NCBI GenBank assembly: GCA_029001845.1
Contig: JAREWP010000065.1
Span: 1 to 64,000, forward strand
Direction: 5' to 3'
Origin: Candidatus Magnetocorallium paracelense
GTDB lineage: Bacteria > Nitrospirota > Thermodesulfovibrionia > Thermodesulfovibrionales > Magnetobacteriaceae
Length of the DNA stretch: 64,000 nucleotides
Part shown: positions 47,034 to 55,295 of the stretch, one piece after another
Layout: every line of letters starts with the position of its first letter
Position numbering within the stretch: position 1 is the first letter of the stretch
The notes under the pieces: generated by a model
Seen by the model: only the letters and a program-made list of their open reading frames with translations
What the model was told of the DNA's origin: nothing
Databases searched by the model: none
Translations under genes and position numbers: made by a program

Positions 47034-47538
47034 TCAACAACAACGGCAGCATCGGAACTCCTGTGTGGGGTTCAATAAATTCATCGCCCAGAGCTACAAA
47101 TCCGATGCGTTTTAATAACCTGGCGATCTTTGGATTAATAGGGGCGACTATATGAGTAACTCCCTGTGAAACTGCGTAATATGCGCTCATCAAAGTCAGT
47201 CCCGCCGTCAACCTGGAAGAACGATGCTCACCTGATATGCAAAAGTATCCGATATGCATTAAGTTGCTGTTTTCAGGTAGGTGCTTACGAAAATCGTAAT
47301 ACTCATCCGCCGGTAATCCTTCAGAGGAATCATGAACCATACGTAATGTTCCTACAACTTTATCTTTTGTTGTTAATATTAATATCCTGGTTGTGGGATA
47401 GGCGTCGAACCGATCAAAGAGTCTGCCCTCTGTAGTTGCCTTGAGCAGACCTTCTTCCTCGGCAAAGACATGATGACGCAGTTTAAAAGAGTTATCCACC
47501 AAGTCTGTCGTATCGGCAAGTTTGATTTTAAAAGACAT
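46975..47538 (-). CDS. GNAT-fold N-acyltransferase, N-acyl amino acid synthase (FeeM)/autoinducer-synthase-like
   Basis: 187 residues with an autoinducer-synthase/FeeM pattern: SFKLRHHVFAEEEGL at the N-terminus, VVGTLRMVHDSSEGLPADEYYDF, IGYFCISGEHRSSRLTAGL, then GVTHIVAPINPKIARLLKRIGF. Family members join an acyl group from acyl-ACP to an amino acid or similar acceptor to give signalling lipids. The frame ends at HQTEPDF just after a run of eight T (A on the plus strand), where a cyclic-nucleotide-binding domain continues in another frame. Product and acceptor are unknown. Its closeness to the PKS genes is suggestive only. Confidence 0.8.
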   Translation of the reverse strand: MSFKIKLADTTDLVDNSFKLRHHVFAEEEGLLKATTEGRLFDRFDAYPTTRILILTTKDKVVGTLRMVHDSSEGLPADEYYDFRKHLPENSNLMHIGYFCISGEHRSSRLTAGLTLMSAYYAVSQGVTHIVAPINPKIARLLKRIGFVALGDEFIEPHTGVPMLPLLLNVIDFNDFFSTVHQTEPDF

Positions 47539-47640
47539 GATAGTGCATATAATAGCAGCAGACTAAAAGAATTGACAAGATATTCTATGGATTGTGGTAT
47601 AATAAAAAAATTATCCTTTTCTACTTTATCAAATTTAAGT

Positions 47641-47801
47641 AATTAACTAAAAACAGTATTTAGCTGTCAGCTCTTTAATCGCAACACTTTATGGTTCAAA
47701 ACAGCTTCACCCGTAAGGTGAAGCTTATTATTGGCATAACATTAATTCTTTCCTTAGCTGAAGGCTGACCGCTGATAGCTGACTGCTGTTTTTAGTTAAT
47801 T
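47641..47801 (+). repeat. Dispersed palindromic repeat family 1, copy 4 (best-preserved ends)
   Basis: Perfect 16-bp terminal inverted repeats: AATTAACTAAAAACAG and CTGTTTTTAGTTAATT. Inside are CAGCTTCACCCGTAAGGTGAAGCTT (a hairpin) and TTATTGGCATAACATT. The right end stops 13 bases before the ATG at 47815, with the SD AAAGGAGG immediately beyond it. Confidence 0.9.
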
Positions 47802-47814
47802 AAAGGAGGCCAAG

Positions 47815-49260
47815 ATGAAGAAAATAATTTACATATTTATTATAGCGGTAGCGGTTTTCGTGTTTAATAATTCCGCAATGTCGGAGGTGTCTTACATTGA
47901 CGACATACAGCCTGTTTTCAATGATCACTGTGTTGCGTGCCATGGAAGTAACGGCGGACTCTCCTTGGAAGAAGAGGTATCGTATGGAAATCTGGTAAAC
48001 GTAGAGGCCCGGGGGTATCCCGGAATGATCAGAGTCGTTCCCTGGGATTCAAGCAGCAGCGTACTGTATTTGAAGGTGACCGGCGATAGCAGTGTGGGTA
48101 CTCAAATGCCTGTCGGCGGAGAGCTGAGCACCAATGAGATCGATTTGATCAGAGACTGGATAGACGAGGGTGCTGCCGGTGGAATTGCAGACGATGGAAA
48201 CAACGACGACTCGGATGATGGTAATCCTGAGTATTATACTATGCCGGACTATTATCCATTAAAGCAAGGTAACTCCTGGACCTACTTTGGAGAGATAACC
48301 CCTACCTCAGGCGACATTAACATATTCTCTGAAAACAGTGTTATATCCGTATCCGAAACGGAGATGATAGACGGAGTCTCCGTGAACAGGGTTGGCGACT
48401 GGAAGCCGGACGGCGATTATTTATACGACCTCCTGACCTGGGACGACGATGGCCTGAAATTCTATGGCGCTAAAAAATACGAGACAGAAAACAACGCGGC
48501 CTATACTGAGGAGATACACCCCTTGTATCCCATACTCCTGATTCCGAATCAACTGAAAGAGGGCGAAAGGCTGACCGAGGATTTCGCTCTTAACACCTAC
48601 AGGGACGGCGATTTAAACTTCTATGCCGAAGGTAATGTAATTATATCGCTGGAGCGCTTCACAGACGTGACAGTGGACGCCGGGACATTCGAGGATTCTC
48701 TTATGGTCCTGGTGGAGTTTACCGGAATCATGTATTCCTATAATGGAGGAACGTCATTAGGATCATATTACGATCACCGCCACTTCTTCCTGTCAAAGGG
48801 AATCGGTCCTGTAAGAATCCACAAAATCAAAAACCGTTATAAGGATGGTATTATGACTGTAACGACCAATGAGTATCACGATGCCAGATGGTTTACCGTC
48901 AACGGTGTGAACGCGGGCGAGGGGCCTGTCAATTTCGGGAATTATGAAACTTTCAGGGGAACAGCGTCTTTCCAAGGCACTACAATGCTTATAAACGACA
49001 TTTATACAGGTGCTCAGGAATTGGATAATCTGGCCTTTTGCCTGAATAGTGAATCCCTTTCCTATATGTATATTGAAGAGGATTGCATTGTCGAACTCGT
49101 GGAGGGAGCGGATTTCAGCAGGGCCTATATAAAGCTGAACGGCAACGAGTTGGAGATATACGACATGATGATAGATGGTGTAGGTTATCGTTCTTCATGG
49201 ACATTCAGAAGTGATGGGTCGGATAAGGGCTTTTTCCTTGACAGCCTGGATATAGATTAA
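47815..49260 (+). CDS. Secreted c-type cytochrome domain protein with an unknown C-terminal domain
   Basis: 481 residues. An N-terminal signal peptide (KKIIYIFIIAVAVFVFNNS) is followed by a planctomycete-type cytochrome c domain: heme-binding C39-VA-C42-H43, with Met98 in TQMPVGGELS as a possible axial ligand. An acidic linker (DDGNNDDSDDGN) leads to a ~330-residue beta-rich domain that I do not recognise; it contains YYPLKQGNSWTYFG, a pattern seen in secreted proteins of unknown role. It should be periplasmic or surface-exposed and may carry electrons. Strong SD (AAAGGAGG) directly after repeat copy 4. The system II heme ligation genes at 56-59 kb could mature it. Confidence 0.8.
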   Translation: MKKIIYIFIIAVAVFVFNNSAMSEVSYIDDIQPVFNDHCVACHGSNGGLSLEEEVSYGNLVNVEARGYPGMIRVVPWDSSSSVLYLKVTGDSSVGTQMPVGGELSTNEIDLIRDWIDEGAAGGIADDGNNDDSDDGNPEYYTMPDYYPLKQGNSWTYFGEITPTSGDINIFSENSVISVSETEMIDGVSVNRVGDWKPDGDYLYDLLTWDDDGLKFYGAKKYETENNAAYTEEIHPLYPILLIPNQLKEGERLTEDFALNTYRDGDLNFYAEGNVIISLERFTDVTVDAGTFEDSLMVLVEFTGIMYSYNGGTSLGSYYDHRHFFLSKGIGPVRIHKIKNRYKDGIMTVTTNEYHDARWFTVNGVNAGEGPVNFGNYETFRGTASFQGTTMLINDIYTGAQELDNLAFCLNSESLSYMYIEEDCIVELVEGADFSRAYIKLNGNELEIYDMMIDGVGYRSSWTFRSDGSDKGFFLDSLDID

Positions 49261-49368
49261 TGGATTTTAAAATGGGTAGAAGAAGTAAATGAAATGTCTG
49301 TTGTTTACGCCTGGAAAAAGTTCAATCTGCTTGAAGTTTAATTGCTACCATTTTAATGAATCGATATA

Positions 49369-50610
49369 TTAGTCTGTCAAATAAGCAAAATCTTTCGTAA
49401 AATCGTCGGTACTCCCACCTGCTGCCTCCGCAAGGGCTTCAAGGATGTCTCGGTTTTGAAAATCTTCCTTTTTCAAACGATCCGAGAGGTTCATAGCCTG
49501 AAGAAAATCGTCGGAAGAGGTGTCAATCGTTCTGATCACCGTTTTTCCCGTTTCCCGATCGATTAAATCCTCAAATGGAACAGGGCATATCTTGCCTTCA
49601 GTAAATGTAATCATCGCACCGCTGCCTCCCTGAGTAATCAAAAACCTTGCAGCCCCTGCGCCGAGGTGAACAGTATACGCTCTGTCAAAGGCCCCGGGCG
49701 GACAGCACCGGAGTTCAAAGCCTATTTCTTTAGGTATAATCTTCATCTTGATACCCCTTTTGCTTAAACGTTCCGTTACCATCTCCTTTAGCACCTGGCC
49801 GAGGGGCACGTCTGCAAGCTTTAAATTGCCGTGCTCGTCCCTTCCTATTTCATTCATAAAAGAGAAATCCTCGGGATCGATTCTCTCTGCTACTCCTTCG
49901 GAAACAACAGCTACGCCATAATCCAGTCCAAGGGAAAGTCTTTTAATAATCGCGCCTTCAATAATGTCCAGCAGTTTTTTCAGCGGCGTTTTATAAGGAA
50001 ACTCCTCTGAAACGACTGCCAGCGGCGCTCCTGCGGCAGTCGCCATTCCAAGACCTAAAAAACCCGCCGATCTTCCCATTGAAACAACGAAATACCATCG
50101 GCTTGAAGTGGCGGCGTCTTCCAGAAGATTGTGCACCAGTTGAGCACCCAAATCGCGAGCCGTTTCAAAACCGAATGTCGGCACGCCCGGAGGCAGAGGC
50201 AGATCGTTATCTATGGTTTTAGGAACGTGAGCCACAGAGACGGCGCCTTTTGACTGTTCCGCTATTTTCCTGGCTGAATGAGATGTATCGTCGCCGCCAA
50301 TTGTAACAAGATAACTTACATTGAGCTTTTTCAGGGACTCAAGAAGGGCTTTCATCTTTTCGGCGTCTTTTGTCGGATTGTCCCGCGACGTTCTGAGAAT
50401 TGACCCGCCTCTGTGACGAATGCCCTGCACATCCTGAAGTGTAAGTTCTCTAATATGACTGACATCTCCATTTGAGAGCCATTTAAAACCCTCGACTACT
50501 CCGAGGACTTCAACACCCGATGAAATCGCCTCTGTCGTAGCAGCCTCTATAACGCCGTTAATCCCCGGTGCAGGGCCGCCGCCTACAGCTATAGCCAATC
50601 TTCTCTTCAT
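49369..50610 (-). CDS. pfp: 6-phosphofructokinase, probably pyrophosphate-dependent
   Basis: 413 residues. GGGPAPGINGVI is the N-terminal phosphate-donor loop. GGDDTSHSA carries Asp in the position where ATP-dependent enzymes have Gly (GGDGS), and PKTIDNDLPLPP carries the Lys of PPi-dependent enzymes. MGRSAGFLGLG and the C-terminal sugar-phosphate site are also present. It interconverts fructose-6-phosphate and fructose-1,6-bisphosphate. The two donor-site residues support PPi use by rule, not by assay. SD GGGAGCG before the ATG. Confidence 0.9.
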   Translation of the reverse strand: MKRRLAIAVGGGPAPGINGVIEAATTEAISSGVEVLGVVEGFKWLSNGDVSHIRELTLQDVQGIRHRGGSILRTSRDNPTKDAEKMKALLESLKKLNVSYLVTIGGDDTSHSARKIAEQSKGAVSVAHVPKTIDNDLPLPPGVPTFGFETARDLGAQLVHNLLEDAATSSRWYFVVSMGRSAGFLGLGMATAAGAPLAVVSEEFPYKTPLKKLLDIIEGAIIKRLSLGLDYGVAVVSEGVAERIDPEDFSFMNEIGRDEHGNLKLADVPLGQVLKEMVTERLSKRGIKMKIIPKEIGFELRCCPPGAFDRAYTVHLGAGAARFLITQGGSGAMITFTEGKICPVPFEDLIDRETGKTVIRTIDTSSDDFLQAMNLSDRLKKEDFQNRDILEALAEAAGGSTDDFTKDFAYLTD

Positions 50611-50632
50611 AATCGCTCCCTATGTATTAAAT

Positions 50633-50914
50633 TCATTTAACGATCATATCGACTACTTTTAAGAAAGTCACAATAAAGGCGATTATACCGATACTCCATC
50701 TCATATTGGTATTAATCGCTTTCTGAATCTCTAATCTTAACTCACTTCTTAATTCGCTAAACTCGGTTCTTAACACATTGAATTCACCTCTTAAAACATT
50801 AAACTCACTTCTCAAAAGATTAAACTCGTTTCTTAATAACGCCACGTCTTCGGTTACTTCATTCAGTTTTTCATCGAGATGGTTAATAATGTCATCAACT
50901 TTTGTACGATCCAT
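50633..50914 (-). CDS. Coiled-coil protein with exact heptad repeats and a C-terminal membrane anchor
   Basis: 93 residues from the ATG at 50914; a longer in-frame start at 50974 adds a hydrophobic stretch that looks non-native. The middle is five near-identical heptads (ALLRNEF, NLLRSEF, NVLRGEF, NVLRTEF, SELRSEL), encoded by a 21-base tandem repeat, followed by one transmembrane helix (WSIGIIAFIVTFLKVVDMIV). The layout resembles small DUF1640/CCDC90-like proteins. It should form a coiled-coil oligomer on the cytoplasmic face of the membrane. The function is unknown. Confidence 0.75.
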   Translation of the reverse strand: MDRTKVDDIINHLDEKLNEVTEDVALLRNEFNLLRSEFNVLRGEFNVLRTEFSELRSELRLEIQKAINTNMRWSIGIIAFIVTFLKVVDMIVK

Positions 50915-51034
50915 AATTATCTTATTGATCCTTATGTGGATAGACTGTAATATAAAATATAACACATAATACAACGGAATTACAAAACTTGTGACGATCT
51001 CCGACGTTATGGATAATATGGATTATCGATCGAT

Positions 51035-51418
51035 TTAGAAGAGGAAAATAAAGAAAATAAAACTCATCGATATAAAGGAGAGAAATAAAATGGATAGGAT
51101 GTTTCTATTATATTTTGAAGCATTTCTATTCACGTTTATCTCATCAAAGAGCAAGGCGATTGTAGAGAGAATAAATACTGTAAACATCATGAAAAAACCT
51201 GTCTTCACCATTGAGAAATCCCAGGTGCGGCGTACATTAAAACCGAGGAAGCGGTCCAAAAAGCTGTCAAATTCCGGCCTGGCTGCTTCTATGGCGAAAA
51301 AGGCGGCTATTAACAATCCCCAGCAGAACAGAATGATAGTGTTTACCACCGCGGAGTGGAATTTAGATGCTTTGTATCCTTCTCGTTGAATTCTTAACAC
51401 CTCTGTACTCGTAGACAT
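51035..51418 (-). CDS. Small three-helix membrane protein, paralogue of 8630-9016
   Basis: 127 residues from the ATG at 51418, which has GAAGGA nine bases upstream; this start gives the same length as the paralogue. It has three hydrophobic helices and a loop PEFDSFLDRFLGFNVRRTWD after the first. It shares the PEFDxxxDRxxGFxxRxxWDxxM signature, a CWxLxIAA helix and overall spacing with the 8630 protein. No named family is recognised. The conserved charged loop between helices 1 and 2 is the likely functional part. Confidence 0.78.
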   Translation of the reverse strand: MSTSTEVLRIQREGYKASKFHSAVVNTIILFCWGLLIAAFFAIEAARPEFDSFLDRFLGFNVRRTWDFSMVKTGFFMMFTVFILSTIALLFDEINVNRNASKYNRNILSILFLSFISMSFIFFIFLF

Positions 51419-51570
51419 AATTATTTTTCCTTCAACTCTTTTTCTATATAATGCTAAAATCATGCCAGACGATAACAGAAGCAATTCCGGCTCTCCGGAT
51501 TATATTAAGCCTTAAATTCCCGGGTGAAAGGGTAAGCAACTACATAATTGCAGGTAATGGAGTACATAAT

Positions 51571-51727
51571 CTAAAAAAAGCATTTAGCTGTCAGCCATCA
51601 GCCGTCAGCTTTTTAATTGAAATACTTTACAGTTCAAAACACTTTCACCTGTAAGGTGAAGCTTATTATTAGCATAACATTAATACTTTCCATGACTGAG
51701 CGCTGATAGCTGACTGCTGTTTTTTAT
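51571..51727 (+). repeat. Dispersed palindromic repeat family 1, copy 5
   Basis: Left end AAAAAGCATTTAGCTGTCAG, middle TTCACCTGTAAGGTGAAGCTT hairpin, right end AGCTGACTGCTGTTTTTTA. It is in plus orientation, about 160 bases before the small ORF at 51886. The rest of 51485-51885 shows no gene. Confidence 0.85.
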
Positions 51728-51885
51728 AACTAACAGGGGCGGAAGTAGGAAAATTTTGCCCTCTCTGTGCAACTTATGCAATCCAAATGTAAACAAAAAA
51801 AGCCTTTAAACCGATAAAAGGTGTAAAGGCATGGTTTTTGATAGATTAATAAAACAAGAACTTTAAACCTTACAGGAGGGTTGTC

Positions 51886-52035
51886 ATGAAGAGGGTTATA
51901 AACAGAGAGAGAAAACCTGCAGACAGAAGAAATATTATTAAGGGAATAATCGATGTATTTAAAATCGCCTTTATGGATATTTACACCTTAATGTCTGTAA
52001 AAGAAAAAAGAAGAGAAATTGTGCGTGAAGGATAG
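51886..52035 (+). CDS. Small basic protein of unknown function
   Basis: 49 residues: a strongly basic start (KRVINRERKPADRRN), an amphipathic or hydrophobic helix (IIKGIIDVFKIAFMDIYTLM) and a charged tail. A very strong SD (ACAGGAGGG) lies 6 bases before the ATG, which makes translation likely. A possible stem GCCTTTA/TAAAGGC lies about 70 bases upstream. No family is recognised. It could be a membrane-associated small protein. Confidence 0.6.
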   Translation: MKRVINRERKPADRRNIIKGIIDVFKIAFMDIYTLMSVKEKRREIVREG

Positions 52036-52125
52036 GAGAAAATGATCACCATCTCTAACCACGGCAGGCATTGACTTTATGTCATAATTTACGAAATCTG
52101 AGCAATCTGTGGTTAAAAGAGGTGT

Positions 52126-53397
52126 TTATTGGCTGCCGTTATTTACTTTGTCAGCGGCCCTAAAACATCGAATGTCATGTCCCGATGGTTGTTGAAACAC
52201 TCTCAAACCGAATTCAGGCACAACAGCCAGTATATGGTCAAAAATATCGGACTGAATGGCTTCGTAATTGGCCCATACCGCATCCCTGCTGAATACATAA
52301 ATTTCAATTGGCAAACCCTGTGGTGTAGGCGCCAGATGTCGCACAAGAAATGTCATATTTTGATGTACTTGGGGGTGTCTTTTCAGATATTGCACGATGT
52401 AGGCGCGAAAAGTGCCAATATTGGTAAGGCGTCTGCCATTGACACCGGAGTCAGGGGTAAAGGGATATTTTTTGTGGTATTCTTCGATTTCTCTTTCTTT
52501 ATCTGTGAGGTAGTCTTTTAAAGCGTCGATTTTCGAAAATTTCGTAAGCATCTCTTCGTCGCAAAAACGAATGGAGTTTATATCTATATAAAGGGCCCTC
52601 TTAATTCTTCGACCGCCGGACTCTGACATGGCCCTCCAATTTTTAAAGGAATCAGAGATTAGGGAGTATGTGGGAATCGTTGTAATGGTTTTATCCCAAT
52701 TCCTTACTTTAACCGTATTGATGGAAATATCGATAACATCTCCGTCAGCCCCGTATTTCGGCATTTCTATCCAATCGCCGATAGATACCATTTTATTGAC
52801 ACTGATAAGAATACCGGCCACAAATCCTAAAATCGTATCTTTGAAAACCAACAACAAGACAGCAGTCAGTCCTCCCAGTAAGCTCAGCAGCCCCCAGGGC
52901 GATCGTTCAAGCAAAGTTGCAATGACAAGAACGCTTCCAAGAAAAAAAACGACTATTTTACATGCCTGGACATAGCCCCTGACAGGTCTGTTTTGAAAAC
53001 GTTTCATCCGTTGCAATATCTCGTAAACAGCGTTCAAAACTGCATTGATCACAAAAAGCAGTACTGACAGCATATAAACAAGTGTAAAACGTGCTGCCAA
53101 ATTCAGGAGTACATCATGTTCCGGGAAATAGAGGGGAACTAGAAAGAAAACCACAAAAGCAGGGGCCAGGTGGGAGAGAGAGTCAAAAACATGCTTCTCC
53201 AACAGAATATTGTCCCAAGTATTTTTGGTTTTCAAAATAATGGTTCGAAGGGTATTTAAAAGAATACGCTTGGCGATAAAGTTAGCTAAAATGCAGAAAA
53301 GCAGAATTAGGACGATCTTAATAGAAGCGACAAGATAGAGAACCGTATTGGGATGAATATCCTGCCCCAGAAGCAGGTCATTCAGAAATGTAAGCAT
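52126..53397 (-). CDS. Mechanosensitive channel, YbdG/MscM-like MscS family
   Basis: 423 residues. Several transmembrane helices precede the MscS domain: LLSLLGGLTAVLLLVFKDTILGFVAGILISVNKMVSIGDWIEM, then GDVIDISINTVKVRNWDKT. A long soluble C-terminal part follows, with RRIKRALYIDI, LTNIGTFRAYIVQYLKRHP and PQGLPIEIYVFS, which match the YbdG (miniconductance) subgroup. It should act in osmotic adaptation at the inner membrane. The start codon directly follows a palindromic element (53402-53488) and no SD is evident. Confidence 0.92.
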   Translation of the reverse strand: MLTFLNDLLLGQDIHPNTVLYLVASIKIVLILLFCILANFIAKRILLNTLRTIILKTKNTWDNILLEKHVFDSLSHLAPAFVVFFLVPLYFPEHDVLLNLAARFTLVYMLSVLLFVINAVLNAVYEILQRMKRFQNRPVRGYVQACKIVVFFLGSVLVIATLLERSPWGLLSLLGGLTAVLLLVFKDTILGFVAGILISVNKMVSIGDWIEMPKYGADGDVIDISINTVKVRNWDKTITTIPTYSLISDSFKNWRAMSESGGRRIKRALYIDINSIRFCDEEMLTKFSKIDALKDYLTDKEREIEEYHKKYPFTPDSGVNGRRLTNIGTFRAYIVQYLKRHPQVHQNMTFLVRHLAPTPQGLPIEIYVFSRDAVWANYEAIQSDIFDHILAVVPEFGLRVFQQPSGHDIRCFRAADKVNNGSQ

Positions 53398-53401
53398 ATA
53401 A

Positions 53402-53488
53402 AACGGATTACAGTTAACGGATTACAGTTAACGGTTTACGGTTTAAGTCTTTAATTCTGTAAACTGTCAACTGTAATCCGTTTTTTTT
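53402..53488. repeat. Palindromic element abutting the ybdG-like start codon
   Basis: AACGGATTACAGTT is repeated twice in tandem (53402-53429) and its reverse complement AACTGTAATCCGTT ends at 53482, followed by eight T. On the minus strand the element ends about 4 bases before the ATG at 53397. On the plus strand the T-run makes it look like a terminator, but no plus-strand gene needs one here. Confidence 0.7.
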
Positions 53489-53554
53489 AACCTCTTTGTT
53501 TAAATTTACCGCACAGGTTACAGTTTCGTAATTATTTTCACAGTGGCGCCTTGA

Positions 53555-53592
53555 GGATAATGAGAAAGCCCTATATGAGCTTTCCCTAATCC
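53555..53592. terminator. Imperfect hairpin after the repeat-protein gene
   Basis: A palindrome with inner stem GAAAGC/GCTTTC and outer arms GGATAATG and ATCC lies about 20 bases beyond the stop of the gene at 53613-54068 (minus strand). It has no U-tract, so its role as a terminator or mRNA stabiliser is uncertain. Confidence 0.35.
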
Positions 53593-53612
53593 TATAGTCA
53601 GTTAAAATTCTG

Positions 53613-54068
53613 TTATTTCGAGGCTGACTTGGACGAAGTGCTTTGTACGCTTGTAGGTAAAAAGTTATAAAGGTCCTTTGCAGATTCCAGAATACCGCCT
53701 ATATATGACTGAGTTACCTCTGTTAAGTTTATTCCCTTGTCCTGAGCATCCTTTAAATATTTCTCCCATTGCGCGTGATCCCACACGCCTTTTGAATCGG
53801 ATACGAACTTTGCCGTTAAGCTTGTTAAGTCGCTCATTGCACTGTCGATATTCTTTGTCGATATTGAAGAGGTGTAAACCTTTTTCATGGACTCAAGTAC
53901 CGATCCGAGTGACGATTGCATCTCGTCTCTCATGTCAAGACCCTGCTTTTGAACATCTGACAAAAAGCTTTCCCAAGCCTTTTGATCCCATCCGCCTTTT
54001 TGACTGTCAACGAACTTTCCCGATAAACCGATTAAATCATTAAAAATTTTTGTAACGTCCTTTGCCAT
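53613..54068 (-). CDS. Protein with two tandem ~55-residue repeats, phasin-like in layout
   Basis: 151 residues from the ATG at 54068, which has GGGAGG seven bases upstream; an upstream start at 54101 lacks one. The protein contains two copies of a unit: LIGLSGKFVDSQKGGWDQKAW...GSVLESMKKVY and LTSLTAKFVSDSKGVWDHAQW...GGILESAKDLY. Each copy is helical with a conserved KFVxxxKGxWDxxxWExxL core. A Ser/Thr-rich tail follows. No family is recognised with confidence. The helical repeats recall phasins or other granule or surface proteins, but this is a resemblance only. Confidence 0.78.
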   Translation of the reverse strand: MAKDVTKIFNDLIGLSGKFVDSQKGGWDQKAWESFLSDVQKQGLDMRDEMQSSLGSVLESMKKVYTSSISTKNIDSAMSDLTSLTAKFVSDSKGVWDHAQWEKYLKDAQDKGINLTEVTQSYIGGILESAKDLYNFLPTSVQSTSSKSASK

Positions 54069-54125
54069 TGTTAACCTCCCGGTTACATTGTTTAGTCTCA
54101 AAATGAGACTGTTGTCATAGAAATA

Positions 54126-55295
54126 TTAGTAATTCAATACAGCGTTATACACGCCTTCCGTATACTCGGCGACAGTGTTCCAGTTGTATTTTTCTTCTAC
54201 AGCTTTGCGGCCGTTTGCTCCAAGGGCCCGACAGTGGTCGTGATCAGCCAGGAGAGAACCTATACCGTGGGCAAGGCCTCCGGGGTCGGCGTTAACGAGA
54301 AATCCGTTTACATCATGCCATATGAATTCTTTCGTTCCTCCGGCGTTTGTCGCCACAACAGGCTTACCGGCGGACCAGGCCTCGAGTGCTACGATGCCGA
54401 AAGGTTCGTTTCTGCTGGCCATTGCAACGATATCCACGGCTCTTATTACATCTATATACTGCCATCTCGGCATGGCCTCAAGGAATACTATCGAACCGGC
54501 CACTCCGGTCTCATGGGCCTTACGTACGACACTCTCCCTTTCCGGTCCTGTACCGGATATTATAAATTTCGCCTCAGGATAGGAGTTGAGAACCATAGGC
54601 ACTGCTTCCACCAATAAATCCATACCCTTCTGTACTGTCATACGACCTGGCGAGAATATTGTCGGCGACATAGGCCCGATACCGTAACGTCCTTTAACCT
54701 CGGCAGGGTCAACCCCTCCGTCAAAGGCATGATAGGCCACTCCGTTGGGCACTACGTGTATCTTTTCGTCAGGCACCTCGTAAATTCGCTTTACTTCGTC
54801 TGCAAGAAAGTGGCTGACCGATATAATCGTACTGGAGTTATGGCATCCCGCAGCCTCGGCGTCCCGTATCCATCGTGCGAATCCGTCGTAAAAGACATTA
54901 CCGTCTCTTCCGTACTCAGTGGAGTGCATAGTCAGGATTCCTTTTGTACTAAAACCGTCCATAATGTATTTCATTGCATTGGCTGTCAGCCAGTCATGGG
55001 CGTGAATCAGTTCAAAGTTACCTATTAAAGATGTTATCTCATGAAATCGGTGAGCCATGGCCTTACACATATAGTCCATGCTTTCTACAAAATTTTCGCT
55101 TATACCATGATCGACTCTGTGGTAATGTACATTGTCGATAATGTCATAGTGGTTCTGGTTACCCTTACGTCTGGTGATTACATGGATTTCATGCCCTCTC
55201 CGTTCAAGGCCTGCAGCGAGTTCGGTTACATGAACACCGATTCCTCCTTCCAGAATTGAATGAAGCGACTCCCAAGTCAGCATTGCTACTCTCAT
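54126..55295 (-). CDS. GT4-family glycosyltransferase (glycogen/starch synthase-like)
   Basis: 389 residues of the GT-B fold. The N-terminal domain has GGIGVHVTELAAGLERRGHEIHVITRR and the IHAHDWLTA motif seen in starch/glycogen synthase-like enzymes. The C-terminal donor domain has PGRMTVQKGMDLLVEAV and the EX7E motif region NEPFGIVALEAWSAGKPVVATNAGG. It transfers sugar from a nucleotide donor. Acceptor and donor are not certain; the HAHDW motif favours glycogen or other glucan synthesis. SD GGAGGA before the ATG. It is a single gene downstream of a 650-base non-coding region. Confidence 0.88.
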   Translation of the reverse strand: MRVAMLTWESLHSILEGGIGVHVTELAAGLERRGHEIHVITRRKGNQNHYDIIDNVHYHRVDHGISENFVESMDYMCKAMAHRFHEITSLIGNFELIHAHDWLTANAMKYIMDGFSTKGILTMHSTEYGRDGNVFYDGFARWIRDAEAAGCHNSSTIISVSHFLADEVKRIYEVPDEKIHVVPNGVAYHAFDGGVDPAEVKGRYGIGPMSPTIFSPGRMTVQKGMDLLVEAVPMVLNSYPEAKFIISGTGPERESVVRKAHETGVAGSIVFLEAMPRWQYIDVIRAVDIVAMASRNEPFGIVALEAWSAGKPVVATNAGGTKEFIWHDVNGFLVNADPGGLAHGIGSLLADHDHCRALGANGRKAVEEKYNWNTVAEYTEGVYNAVLNY

